Below are positions 7,797 through 12,574 of a stretch of 22,642 nt of DNA, in pieces. The first letter of the stretch is position 1, and every line of letters begins with the position of its first letter. The stretch spans positions 1-22,642 of the IMG/VR virus record IMGVR_UViG_3300032285_000310; one strand, given 5' to 3'. The translations under genes were made by a program, and so were the position numbers. Below the pieces are notes generated by a model. That model had not been told where the DNA came from and did no database searches. It saw nothing but the letters and a program-made list of their open reading frames with translations. This stretch comes from a virus.

Positions 7797-8095
7797 ATCA
7801 ACTCCCGTTGCACAGGTACAAAACGCCATTCACGTTCTGCCCTGCCTGACTTTGATTTTGTGACTTGCCCAGTTAATTCCACCAAGCCAATCTTGGCTAA
7901 CTCAGGCAAGCGTCTAGCCACTTGATTGCCATCCAACCCAGTCAACTCAGCAATGCCATCTTTGCCCCTTGCGCCAAAACGCTGGAGACAATTTACGATC
8001 AGCAAGCCGTGCTTGTTAGCCAATTCTTTGGCTGAATCCGCTGCTTGGAATGAGGTCAGCGGGTCAGAATTTCTTGCCCTTGGAAATGTAAGCAT
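7793..8095 (-). CDS. Winged-helix DNA-binding protein
   Basis: 100 aa. Residues about 18-85 give a MarR/replication-terminator-style winged helix: a first helix (SAKELANKHGLLIVNCLQRF), a helix-turn-helix core (DGIAELTGLDGNQVARRLPE) with the second helix as recognition helix, and a wing (LVELTGQVTKSKSGRAEREW). It begins two bases after the SSB-like gene and is probably translated from the same message. It may regulate early transcription or assist replication; the sequence does not decide which. Confidence 0.7.
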   Translation of the reverse strand: MLTFPRARNSDPLTSFQAADSAKELANKHGLLIVNCLQRFGARGKDGIAELTGLDGNQVARRLPELAKIGLVELTGQVTKSKSGRAEREWRFVPVQRELI

Positions 8096-8097
8096 GA

Positions 8098-8340
8098 TTA
8101 AAACGGGAGATCGTCATCGTTATCCGCTGGCAAACCCTTGGGTTCGTAGGGGCGCGGGTCGTTCAAATATGCCCACCCATCCCACCCGTTTTCTTTGAGT
8201 GGGATTACATCCAGTTTGAGCATTTCGCCATTGCGAGTGTCAATGATTGAACCAATGCGCTGATAACGGTTCTTTTGCTGGCCTTCTTTGTTGGTGTACT
8301 GACCCACAATTGCGGTAATTTCTTTTTTGACTTTGGACAT
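8098..8340 (-). CDS. Small SSB-like protein with DDDLPF tip
   Basis: 80 aa. A single compact beta domain (ITAIVGQYTNKEGQQKNRYQ, then IGSIIDTRNGEMLKLDVIPL) suits a minimal OB-type fold. After a Pro-rich linker it ends in NDDDLPF, the acidic tip that bacterial single-strand binding proteins use to recruit partner enzymes. It overlaps the exonuclease stop by one base (TAATG) and shares the operon with an ERF annealing protein, so a role in protecting ssDNA during recombination or replication is very likely. It is much shorter than cellular SSB. OB-fold membership is inferred. Confidence 0.65.
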   Translation of the reverse strand: MSKVKKEITAIVGQYTNKEGQQKNRYQRIGSIIDTRNGEMLKLDVIPLKENGWDGWAYLNDPRPYEPKGLPADNDDDLPF

Positions 8341-8963
8341 TATTTGCTTTCAATGATTGCGTTTAATTTTTGAACTTGGGATTCCACCTCAACAAGAAAC
8401 TTTGCAATTTCTTCTTCAAGATGTGCAATATATTCGTCATCACGGTCAACCCGTCTGACAAACATTTGCGCTTTTGCTGGCATTCGTGGGTCAAACGCCA
8501 CATAGTCGCACCACTTGCGACCTGTGCAAGCAAGCTGAAACTGCATCTGGATAAAGTATTTTCCAGGCACTTTTTGGGATAGCAGCGTTTCAATCATGGT
8601 GGCGGTATTGGGACACTTGATCTCCACAAGGCCATCGTCCCCAACAAGCCCATCAGGGGACGCACCAGCCCACTCAATCGTGGGATGACGCACAAACCCC
8701 ACTTCTTCAACCATTACGCCCTGTGCGGCCTCATAAGCCGCCCGTGCAAATGGTTCTTGATCTGTACCCCACTGCATGGCGGCGTTGGTGTAGGACTCTG
8801 CCTTGGTCTGGGTCAGGCGTTCCACCACCAACTGAGCCATGTAATTGTCCCGAGTGGCGCTGTAACCCGTCTTAGTTTTGCCAACCAAATCTGCGACTCT
8901 GCTGGCGGTGACCTTGCCAAGACGGGCGGCAAACCATTCTTCTGTGCGTTGTTCAATTTCCAT
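8340..8963 (-). CDS. YqaJ/lambda-exonuclease family recombinase
   Basis: 207 aa. The N-terminal QRTEEWFAARLGKVTASR motif, WGTDQEPFARAAYE (Glu70) and the catalytic block GASPDGLVGDDGLVEIKCPN (Asp104, Glu114, Lys116) are those of the YqaJ viral recombinases. A C-terminal Q-QFQLACTGRKWCDYVAFDP segment completes the PD-(D/E)XK core. The expected activity is 5'-3' resection of linear dsDNA to give 3' tails for the ERF annealing protein encoded 166 nt upstream. GGAGG lies 7 nt before the ATG. The start overlaps the preceding small gene by 11 nt. Confidence 0.93.
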   Translation of the reverse strand: MEIEQRTEEWFAARLGKVTASRVADLVGKTKTGYSATRDNYMAQLVVERLTQTKAESYTNAAMQWGTDQEPFARAAYEAAQGVMVEEVGFVRHPTIEWAGASPDGLVGDDGLVEIKCPNTATMIETLLSQKVPGKYFIQMQFQLACTGRKWCDYVAFDPRMPAKAQMFVRRVDRDDEYIAHLEEEIAKFLVEVESQVQKLNAIIESK

Positions 8964-9132
8964 TTCGTGCCTCCATCATTTCGTCTGCCATAGCAGAAGC
9001 GGCAACCGCCGTGTCATTGAAATCCATATCAGAGCGCCAATCCGAATCAGACAAAAGTGCTTGCATGGCAAAGATGGCAATAAAGTCTTTGAGGGTTATT
9101 TCCTCAAGACCAATTTCTTTCTTTTTTCTCAT
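8953..9132 (-). CDS. Small phage protein between erf and exo
   Basis: 59 aa, beginning MRKKKEIGLEEITLKDFIAI. The ATG at 9132 overlaps the ERF stop (ATGA), and the end overlaps the exonuclease start by 11 nt, so it is embedded in the recombination operon. A basic N-terminus is followed by LKDFIAIFAMQALLSD, an arrangement (ITLKDFxAxxAMQALL) that recurs in small early phage proteins of unknown function. The C-terminus is Ala/Met-rich and helical. It might modulate the recombinase pair, but nothing in the sequence proves it. Confidence 0.65.
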   Translation of the reverse strand: MRKKKEIGLEEITLKDFIAIFAMQALLSDSDWRSDMDFNDTAVAASAMADEMMEARNGN

Positions 9133-9710
9133 GCTTTTTCCTTTGCTTTGGTGATGCGGTCTGCCTTGGCTTTAATGACCTTGGCAATCCAAGTTTGGTC
9201 GCCTTTACAAGCGTCATACGCTGCTTTGTAGGCGGTTTGCAACTCCTCCTTGTTGGCGCTGGCATCAATGGCGGCGATGTGGTCTGCCATCATTCCCGCG
9301 TCAATCTGTGGTGCTTCTGTGCGGCGTGAGCCAGCGTTGCCATCATCATCTTCTGGGGCAAGGCCCGTGGCGGCAAGCAAGCTGTAACGTCTTGCGTAGG
9401 TCAAGGCACTGCCATAGCCCTGGGGGTCTTGTTTGGCGGCTGGTACATGAAGCAACCCGCATTCCATTACTTCCCCAGATTCGTGGACAAAGATTGTCTC
9501 AACCATTACGCCAGTTGGACAGTCATAGGTGCGTTGCATCAAGCCTATGCCGTTGTCGTTTAAAGCCCCAATGACGGCCTCAATGCAATTGGAGAGGTCA
9601 GCGTACTTGCTACGAAAATGCGGGTTTGTAGAGGTCTTTAAAGCTGGCCCAAATGCCTTCTGTGCTTTGACAAAGGCGGCGGCTATTTGTTTTCCGATTG
9701 GTGTTTCCAT
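9129..9710 (-). CDS. erf: ERF-family single-strand annealing protein
   Basis: 193 aa. The ERF core is visible: IAAAFVKAQKAFGPALK, then NPHFRSKYADLSNCIEAV, ALNDNGIGLMQRTY, and DPQGYGSALTYARRYSLLAA, followed by an acidic linker (APEDDDGNAG) and a C-terminal helical domain (EELQTAYKAAYDACKG). ERF proteins anneal complementary single strands and serve phage recombination and circularisation. The gene leads the recombination set ahead of a YqaJ exonuclease and an SSB-like gene. AAGGA precedes the ATG by 8 nt. Confidence 0.93.
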   Translation of the reverse strand: METPIGKQIAAAFVKAQKAFGPALKTSTNPHFRSKYADLSNCIEAVIGALNDNGIGLMQRTYDCPTGVMVETIFVHESGEVMECGLLHVPAAKQDPQGYGSALTYARRYSLLAATGLAPEDDDGNAGSRRTEAPQIDAGMMADHIAAIDASANKEELQTAYKAAYDACKGDQTWIAKVIKAKADRITKAKEKA

Positions 9711-9719
9711 AATGTTTCC

Positions 9720-9992
9720 TTAATAAGCGTATTTAGGGCCGCAAGTGACTTCCACCACAGTCTCGACTGTGTAGCCATTGATCTTGCGTTTGGCGTACAG
9801 GGGGATGGCGCGGAGGCCAGAAGATTCGCACTGGCGCACAGCGTCAATGACTTCATTTCTGCCCATCGGTTGCACTTGTTTGTCCACAATCAAATCCTGA
9901 TTGGGTGCTTGTGGGGTTGACCCTGGCAGACTTGAACAACCAGCCGTGACCCAGGCCATCCAGCACAAAAGTGAGTAGGTGATCATCTTCAT
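9720..9992 (-). CDS. Small predicted lipoprotein
   Basis: 90 aa. Short basic start (MKM), hydrophobic h-region (ITYSLLCWMAWV) and a lipobox-like TAGCSS with the acceptor Cys at residue 19, then a Pro/Ser linker and an 50-60 residue mature domain with a second and third Cys (RQCESSG, VTCGPKYAY). The mature part would be anchored in a membrane facing the periplasm. A Thr rather than Leu at the -3 position makes the box slightly atypical. A strong AAAGGA precedes the start. It lies between early genes, not beside the lysis genes, so superinfection exclusion or envelope modification is more likely than a spanin role. Function unproven. Confidence 0.65.
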   Translation of the reverse strand: MKMITYSLLCWMAWVTAGCSSLPGSTPQAPNQDLIVDKQVQPMGRNEVIDAVRQCESSGLRAIPLYAKRKINGYTVETVVEVTCGPKYAY

Positions 9993-10186
9993 TCCGATTC
10001 CTTTGCAATCAATTTCATTTCCAGTTCTTTGATGTATTCCTGGGCAATCTCTGTGGTTTGGATGTAGCCCCGCAAATGAGACTCAAGCAAGCCAACGTGA
10101 TAGGCCAAACGATTCTGTGCTGGTTCGCCAGCGTATTGCTTGTCAGCAATGAATTTGATGTTGTCAATAAGTTCGTCTGCGTTCAT
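9989..10186 (-). CDS. Small helical early protein
   Basis: 65 aa, MNADELIDNIKFIADKQYAG at the start, then PAQNRLAYHVGLLESHLRGY and a charged end. It overlaps both neighbours by ATGA junctions. Sequences of the NADELI-IKF-AD / QNRLAYHVGLLES type recur in early regions of related phages, without known function. Entirely helical, no membrane segment, likely a cytoplasmic protein-binding module. Confidence 0.65.
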   Translation of the reverse strand: MNADELIDNIKFIADKQYAGEPAQNRLAYHVGLLESHLRGYIQTTEIAQEYIKELEMKLIAKESE

Positions 10187-10464
10187 GCTGTGTACTCCAG
10201 TGCTTGCAGTTTGCTGATGCGGTCATTGATTTCGGTGACTGTCTTTGTGAAATCTGCCATTACTTTTTGTTTTTGCTTTTCCAGCGCGGCAATTTGTTGG
10301 GCGCGTGGGTCGTAGCTGTCGGGGATTTCAATCTCAATTTCTTGAGGCCCAACATAAGTGCATACATCGGTGTCATCAATTTGGAAGGAATAAACATGGA
10401 AATTACCTTTGTTTTCCCACTTATATTTTTGGTAGTAAATGTGGACTGTGGTTTTGATTTTCAT
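10183..10464 (-). CDS. Hypothetical early protein with C-terminal coiled coil
   Basis: 93 aa from ATG 10464, chosen because GGAG lies 8 nt upstream. A longer in-frame start has none. The first half is beta-rich (MKIKTTVHIYYQKYKWENKG, then FQIDDTDVCTYVGPQEIEI). The second half is a long helix (DPRAQQIAALEKQKQKVMAD, then TVTEINDRISKLQAL). The beta head plus coiled-coil stalk suggests an oligomeric small protein. No known family recognised. Confidence 0.65.
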   Translation of the reverse strand: MKIKTTVHIYYQKYKWENKGNFHVYSFQIDDTDVCTYVGPQEIEIEIPDSYDPRAQQIAALEKQKQKVMADFTKTVTEINDRISKLQALEYTA

Positions 10465-10465
10465 G

Positions 10466-10639
10466 TCAAGGTCTCCAAATAAAAACGTCAAGGGCAAGCA
10501 CAATCAAGGCAACCAAGGCCAAAACCCTGATGATCTTTTCTGCGGTGGAAAGCTGGGCAACGTGGATTTCAATGGCTGCGCCGTATTCCAAGGTGTTGTG
10601 GAATGCTTCATTCATCGTGCGTGGGTGTTTCATCTTCAT
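10466..10639 (-). CDS. Small membrane-anchored early protein
   Basis: 57 aa from ATG 10639 (MKMKHPRTMNEAFHNTLEYG). Alternatives are ATG 10633 and ATG 10615, and an AGAG sits only just before 10639. Residues about 33-54 form one membrane span (KIIRVLALVALIVLALDVFI) and the C-terminus ends WRP. It overlaps the preceding 38-codon gene and ends one base before the next start. Short HPRTMNEAF starts followed by one span are seen in other phage small proteins. Function unknown. Confidence 0.55.
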   Translation of the reverse strand: MKMKHPRTMNEAFHNTLEYGAAIEIHVAQLSTAEKIIRVLALVALIVLALDVFIWRP

Positions 10640-10724
10640 TCTCTGGTTGATCGTCGGGGTTGTAGTCTGATTGGCGGGTGAGGATTTGTCCCCACCGCCA
10701 TTCTTCATAATCTTCTGTGTACAT
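10608..10724 (-). CDS. Very small acidic early protein
   Basis: 38 aa: MYTEDYEEWRWGQILTRQSD, then a Pro/Asp/Glu-rich tail ending THDE. Composition is strongly acidic with a Trp/Tyr-rich head, typical of small early phage proteins that bind host factors. The 3' part overlaps the next gene in another frame (ATGAATGA at its end). The ribosome site is weak. Support is composition and fit within the operon only. Confidence 0.5.
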   Translation of the reverse strand: MYTEDYEEWRWGQILTRQSDYNPDDQPENEDETPTHDE

Positions 10725-10742
10725 GGTGGGGCTTACTTTTAA

Positions 10743-11009
10743 TTAACTGTATTTTTTAATAAATGCTTTGAGTTTGCGGACTTCGCCCTGCGCCCACTTT
10801 TGTTGCACAGGGCCGTTTTCACCTTGCAAATCCTCATAGTTCCAATGAGGGTTGTTTCCATCCAAAAACATTTCAAGAACATGCTTGGCCTCAACCAAAA
10901 TTTCTTGGTCGGTGTATTGATCAATTTCCTTTTTGTCGTCAGCGGAAATGTTTTCCAAGTCGTTTTTTAATTCGTCAATTGCTAAAGCTGATTTGATGAT
11001 TGCTCTCAT
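10743..11009 (-). CDS. First gene of the leftward operon, acidic helical protein
   Basis: 88 aa. MRAIIKSALAIDELKNDLEN is followed by an acidic helical stretch (SADDKKEIDQYTDQEILVEA), then VLEMFLDGNNPHWNYEDLQG and a basic end (KWAQGEVRKLKAFIKKY). AAGGA lies 8 nt before the ATG. It is the promoter-proximal gene behind the leftward promoter at 11053-11081, so it should be among the earliest expressed. No family function is known to me. Confidence 0.7.
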   Translation of the reverse strand: MRAIIKSALAIDELKNDLENISADDKKEIDQYTDQEILVEAKHVLEMFLDGNNPHWNYEDLQGENGPVQQKWAQGEVRKLKAFIKKYS

Positions 11010-11052
11010 TTGGTTTCCTTAAAAGACCCCGAGAAGTTCAGGGCATGGGTGA

Positions 11053-11081
11053 ATGTTAAGCCAGCTAAACAAAGATTGCAA
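11053..11081 (-). promoter_or_regulatory. Predicted leftward early promoter
   Basis: On the minus strand TTGCAA (11081-11076) and TAACAT (11058-11053) are 17 nt apart, matching four of six and five of six sigma-70 consensus bases. The expected start near 11046 would give a leader of about 37 nt to the ATG at 11009. The spacer contains one copy of the repeat CTAAACAAA (11065-11073), whose second copy lies at the cro start, so the promoter is probably under repressor control. Confidence 0.6.
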
Positions 11082-11135
11082 GCCCAACGACAATTATTTT
11101 CTAGGTGCTTTCCCTTATGTTGCTTTTTTACAAAG

Positions 11136-11153
11136 TATAGTAAACTAAACAAA
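11136..11153 (+). promoter_or_regulatory. Candidate operator / -10 region for the Cro-like gene
   Basis: A TATAGT (11136-11141) is a fair -10, but no good -35 is at the right distance (TTATGT at 15 nt is weak). It is overlapped by the perfect inverted repeat TAGT-AA-ACTA (11138-11147) and followed by CTAAACAAA (11145-11153), the second copy of the 9-bp repeat. A start at the usual distance would leave a leader of about 5 nt. Promoter call is tentative; operator character is better supported. Confidence 0.4.
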
Positions 11154-11305
11154 TGGAAAAACAACAAGCTATCAAATTGGCAGGGTCACAGAGTGAGCTC
11201 GCTAGGATTTTGGGCATCAGCCGAGGGGCGGTTTCTCAATGGAAAGCAATCCCCCAAGGTCGAATCTGGCAGTTAAAAAATTTGCGTCCTAAGTGGTTCA
11301 AATGA
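11153..11305 (+). CDS. Cro-like helix-turn-helix repressor
   Basis: 50 aa. Residues about 11-31 (GSQSELARILGISRGAVSQW) form a textbook HTH with the recognition helix RGAVSQWK, followed by IPQGRIWQLKNLRP and a short aromatic basic tail. Length and layout match the P22/lambda Cro-type proteins that identify bases as a dimer and turn down early transcription. It is the first rightward gene opposite the leftward operon, where Cro sits in lambdoid phages. No CI-type repressor is encoded beside it. The next gene begins within its stop (ATGA). Missed by length filters because it is short. Confidence 0.85.
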   Translation: MEKQQAIKLAGSQSELARILGISRGAVSQWKAIPQGRIWQLKNLRPKWFK

Positions 11306-11466
11306 AACAAGTAAGTTGGTTTTGGAGTCGATGCGCTTTGCACTATGAAAAGAATGTGTGGTCGCAGCGTTACGATGAACAAACGGGCAAGACTCATTAC
11401 GTCAATGTTGGCGTAATGTGTATGGATGATTTTGGTGATTTGTTTCTAATAGCCAAAGTGGAATAG
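11302..11466 (+). CDS. Small hypothetical protein behind cro
   Basis: 54 aa (MKQVSWFWSRCALHYEKNVW, then YDEQTGKTHYVNVGVMCMDD and LFLIAKVE). Rich in Trp/Tyr and beta-forming residues. The ATG overlaps the Cro stop, so it is translated with Cro. No known family was recognised. The position between Cro and the replication gene suggests an early regulatory or replication role, which is not shown. Confidence 0.6.
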   Translation: MKQVSWFWSRCALHYEKNVWSQRYDEQTGKTHYVNVGVMCMDDFGDLFLIAKVE

Positions 11467-11486
11467 AATTGTTTGAAACACGGCTA

Positions 11487-11544
11487 GGTGGGGAGTAGCT
11501 ACCCCACCGAAAAGAGAACTCCCCTCCTGCCGAGGTTTCTTTTC
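11487..11544 (+). promoter_or_regulatory. Two adjacent RNA hairpins in the leader of the replication gene
   Basis: First, GGTGGGG (11487-11493) pairs with CCCCACC (11502-11508), with GTAGCTAC at the centre of the dyad. Immediately after, GAAAAGA (11509-11515) pairs with TCTTTTC (11538-11544), with inner pairs AAC/GTT and CTC/GAG and the loop CTGCC. The U-rich 3' arm of the second could act as a weak terminator, but no long T run follows. Together they fill the 101-nt leader up to the GGAG ribosome site at 11557, so a switch or attenuator is possible. Confidence 0.5.
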
Positions 11545-11567
11545 TGGGAGATTTGCGGAGATGCTTT

Positions 11568-12344
11568 ATGCATTACTACCAACACCACATTGGTGATTTC
11601 ATTAAAGACACTTCATTTTTGACGAATGAAGAAGTTGGAATTTATCTTAAGTTGTTGTGGATTTATTACGACACCGAACAGGCATTGCCCAATTCTTTGT
11701 TTGAACTTTCAATGAAGGTCAACGCCCGTGACCAGCAAGAGGTTTTGAGTGGCATTTTGGATATGTTTTTTACTTTGGAAAACAACGAATGGCATCACAG
11801 ACGTTGCGACAAAGAAATTGATCATTACCACTTGCAAATTGAAACCGCATCTAAGGCAGGAAAAGCATCGGCACTTAAACGAGCGTTGAACAAAGAATCA
11901 ACGGTCGTTGAACAGGCGTTAAACGGGCGTTCAACAGACGTTCAACCAACCAATAACCATGAACCAATAACCAATAACCATATTAAAGAATCTAAAGATT
12001 CTTTGTCGGCAGGATTGCCGACTTGCCCCCATCAGGACATTCTGAATCTTTACAAAAAGCATTTGCCACAGCTTGCCCAGCCACGGGTGTGGGATGGGGT
12101 TAGGCAGACCAACCTACGGCAAAGGTGGTTGCAAGCCGCCAAACCGTCTGTATTCAGCCCACAGGGGTATTCAAGCCAAGCTGATGGGTTGGCATGGTGG
12201 GATTCTTTTTTTGCCTACATTGCCAACGACACCAAGCTGGCGCAGGGGTTTGAAACCAAGGACAGGACATGGCGACCTGATCTGGTTTGGATAGTAAACG
12301 CAACCAATTTCGCCAAGATAATTGATGGAAAGTACCAAAAATGA
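11568..12344 (+). CDS. DUF1376 (YdaU-like) replication protein
   Basis: 258 aa from ATG 11568, GGAG about 8 nt upstream. The N-terminal DUF1376 domain is clear: MHYYQHHIGDFIKDTSFLTN, EEVGIYLKLLWIYYDTEQAL, and WHHRRCDKEIDHYHLQIETA. A low-complexity linker (about residues 105-150) is encoded by a DNA-level repeat array. The C-terminal half ends LVWIVNATNFAKIIDGKYQK, the DnaT/phage replication-protein type tail (WW-SFF-YIA, then RPDLVWIV). DUF1376 proteins take the place of lambda O and are thought to initiate replication. With the array inside its gene, this is the likely origin-binding initiator. The next gene overlaps by ATGA. Confidence 0.8.
   Translation: MHYYQHHIGDFIKDTSFLTNEEVGIYLKLLWIYYDTEQALPNSLFELSMKVNARDQQEVLSGILDMFFTLENNEWHHRRCDKEIDHYHLQIETASKAGKASALKRALNKESTVVEQALNGRSTDVQPTNNHEPITNNHIKESKDSLSAGLPTCPHQDILNLYKKHLPQLAQPRVWDGVRQTNLRQRWLQAAKPSVFSPQGYSSQADGLAWWDSFFAYIANDTKLAQGFETKDRTWRPDLVWIVNATNFAKIIDGKYQK
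11884..12022 (+). other. Putative replication origin: iterons, 12-mers and two hairpins
   Basis: Five CGTTNAAC sites start at 11884, 11906, 11917, 11928 and 11939, that is 22 and then 11, 11, 11 bp apart. Degenerate copies occur in the same phase at 11873 and 11895. They are followed by three AACCAATAACCA 12-mers (11948, 11962, 11969, the last two overlapping), an AT-rich stretch, and two perfect adjacent hairpins: AAAGAATC/GATTCTTT (11985-12004) and GTCGGCA/TGCCGAC (12005-12022). Because 11 is not a multiple of 3, the encoded protein is not repetitive, so the repeat is kept at DNA level. Layout resembles the lambda origin inside gene O. Confidence 0.6.
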
Positions 12345-12574
12345 ACTTTGTAAAACCAGACACCAAAAAAGACCCGTTAGATGATGTTCAGCGTTTGATG
12401 TGCGGTGTGCCAGGATGCCCAAAACGCTGGTCGGTTCACATGGAGGGTATGCGCCCAATGTGTTCCGAACACCAATGGTCTGACAGAAAGCCAGCCACAC
12501 GGCGGGACATAGCCGCCCTATTGCCCAGCACCAAGCCTGTGAAACATTGGATGGATGATGAGGAGGTATTTTGA
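12341..12574 (+). CDS. Small zinc-finger-type protein
   Basis: 77 aa. Cys21 and Cys26 (CGVPGCPKRW) with Cys41 and His44 (PMCSEH) form a probable C3H zinc site. The acidic C-terminus ends KHWMDDEEVF. It starts in an ATGA overlap with the replication gene. Small Cys-rich proteins here may be loaders or DNA-binding accessory factors; function is unknown. The end overlaps the start region of the methyltransferase, whose AGGAGG ribosome site (12561-12566) lies inside this gene. Confidence 0.65.
   Translation: MNFVKPDTKKDPLDDVQRLMCGVPGCPKRWSVHMEGMRPMCSEHQWSDRKPATRRDIAALLPSTKPVKHWMDDEEVF

Noticed and set aside
11010-11276. 88-codon rightward frame across the divergent control region
   Set aside because: Runs over promoter and operator sequences and over the Cro-like gene in another frame; composition is not protein-like.
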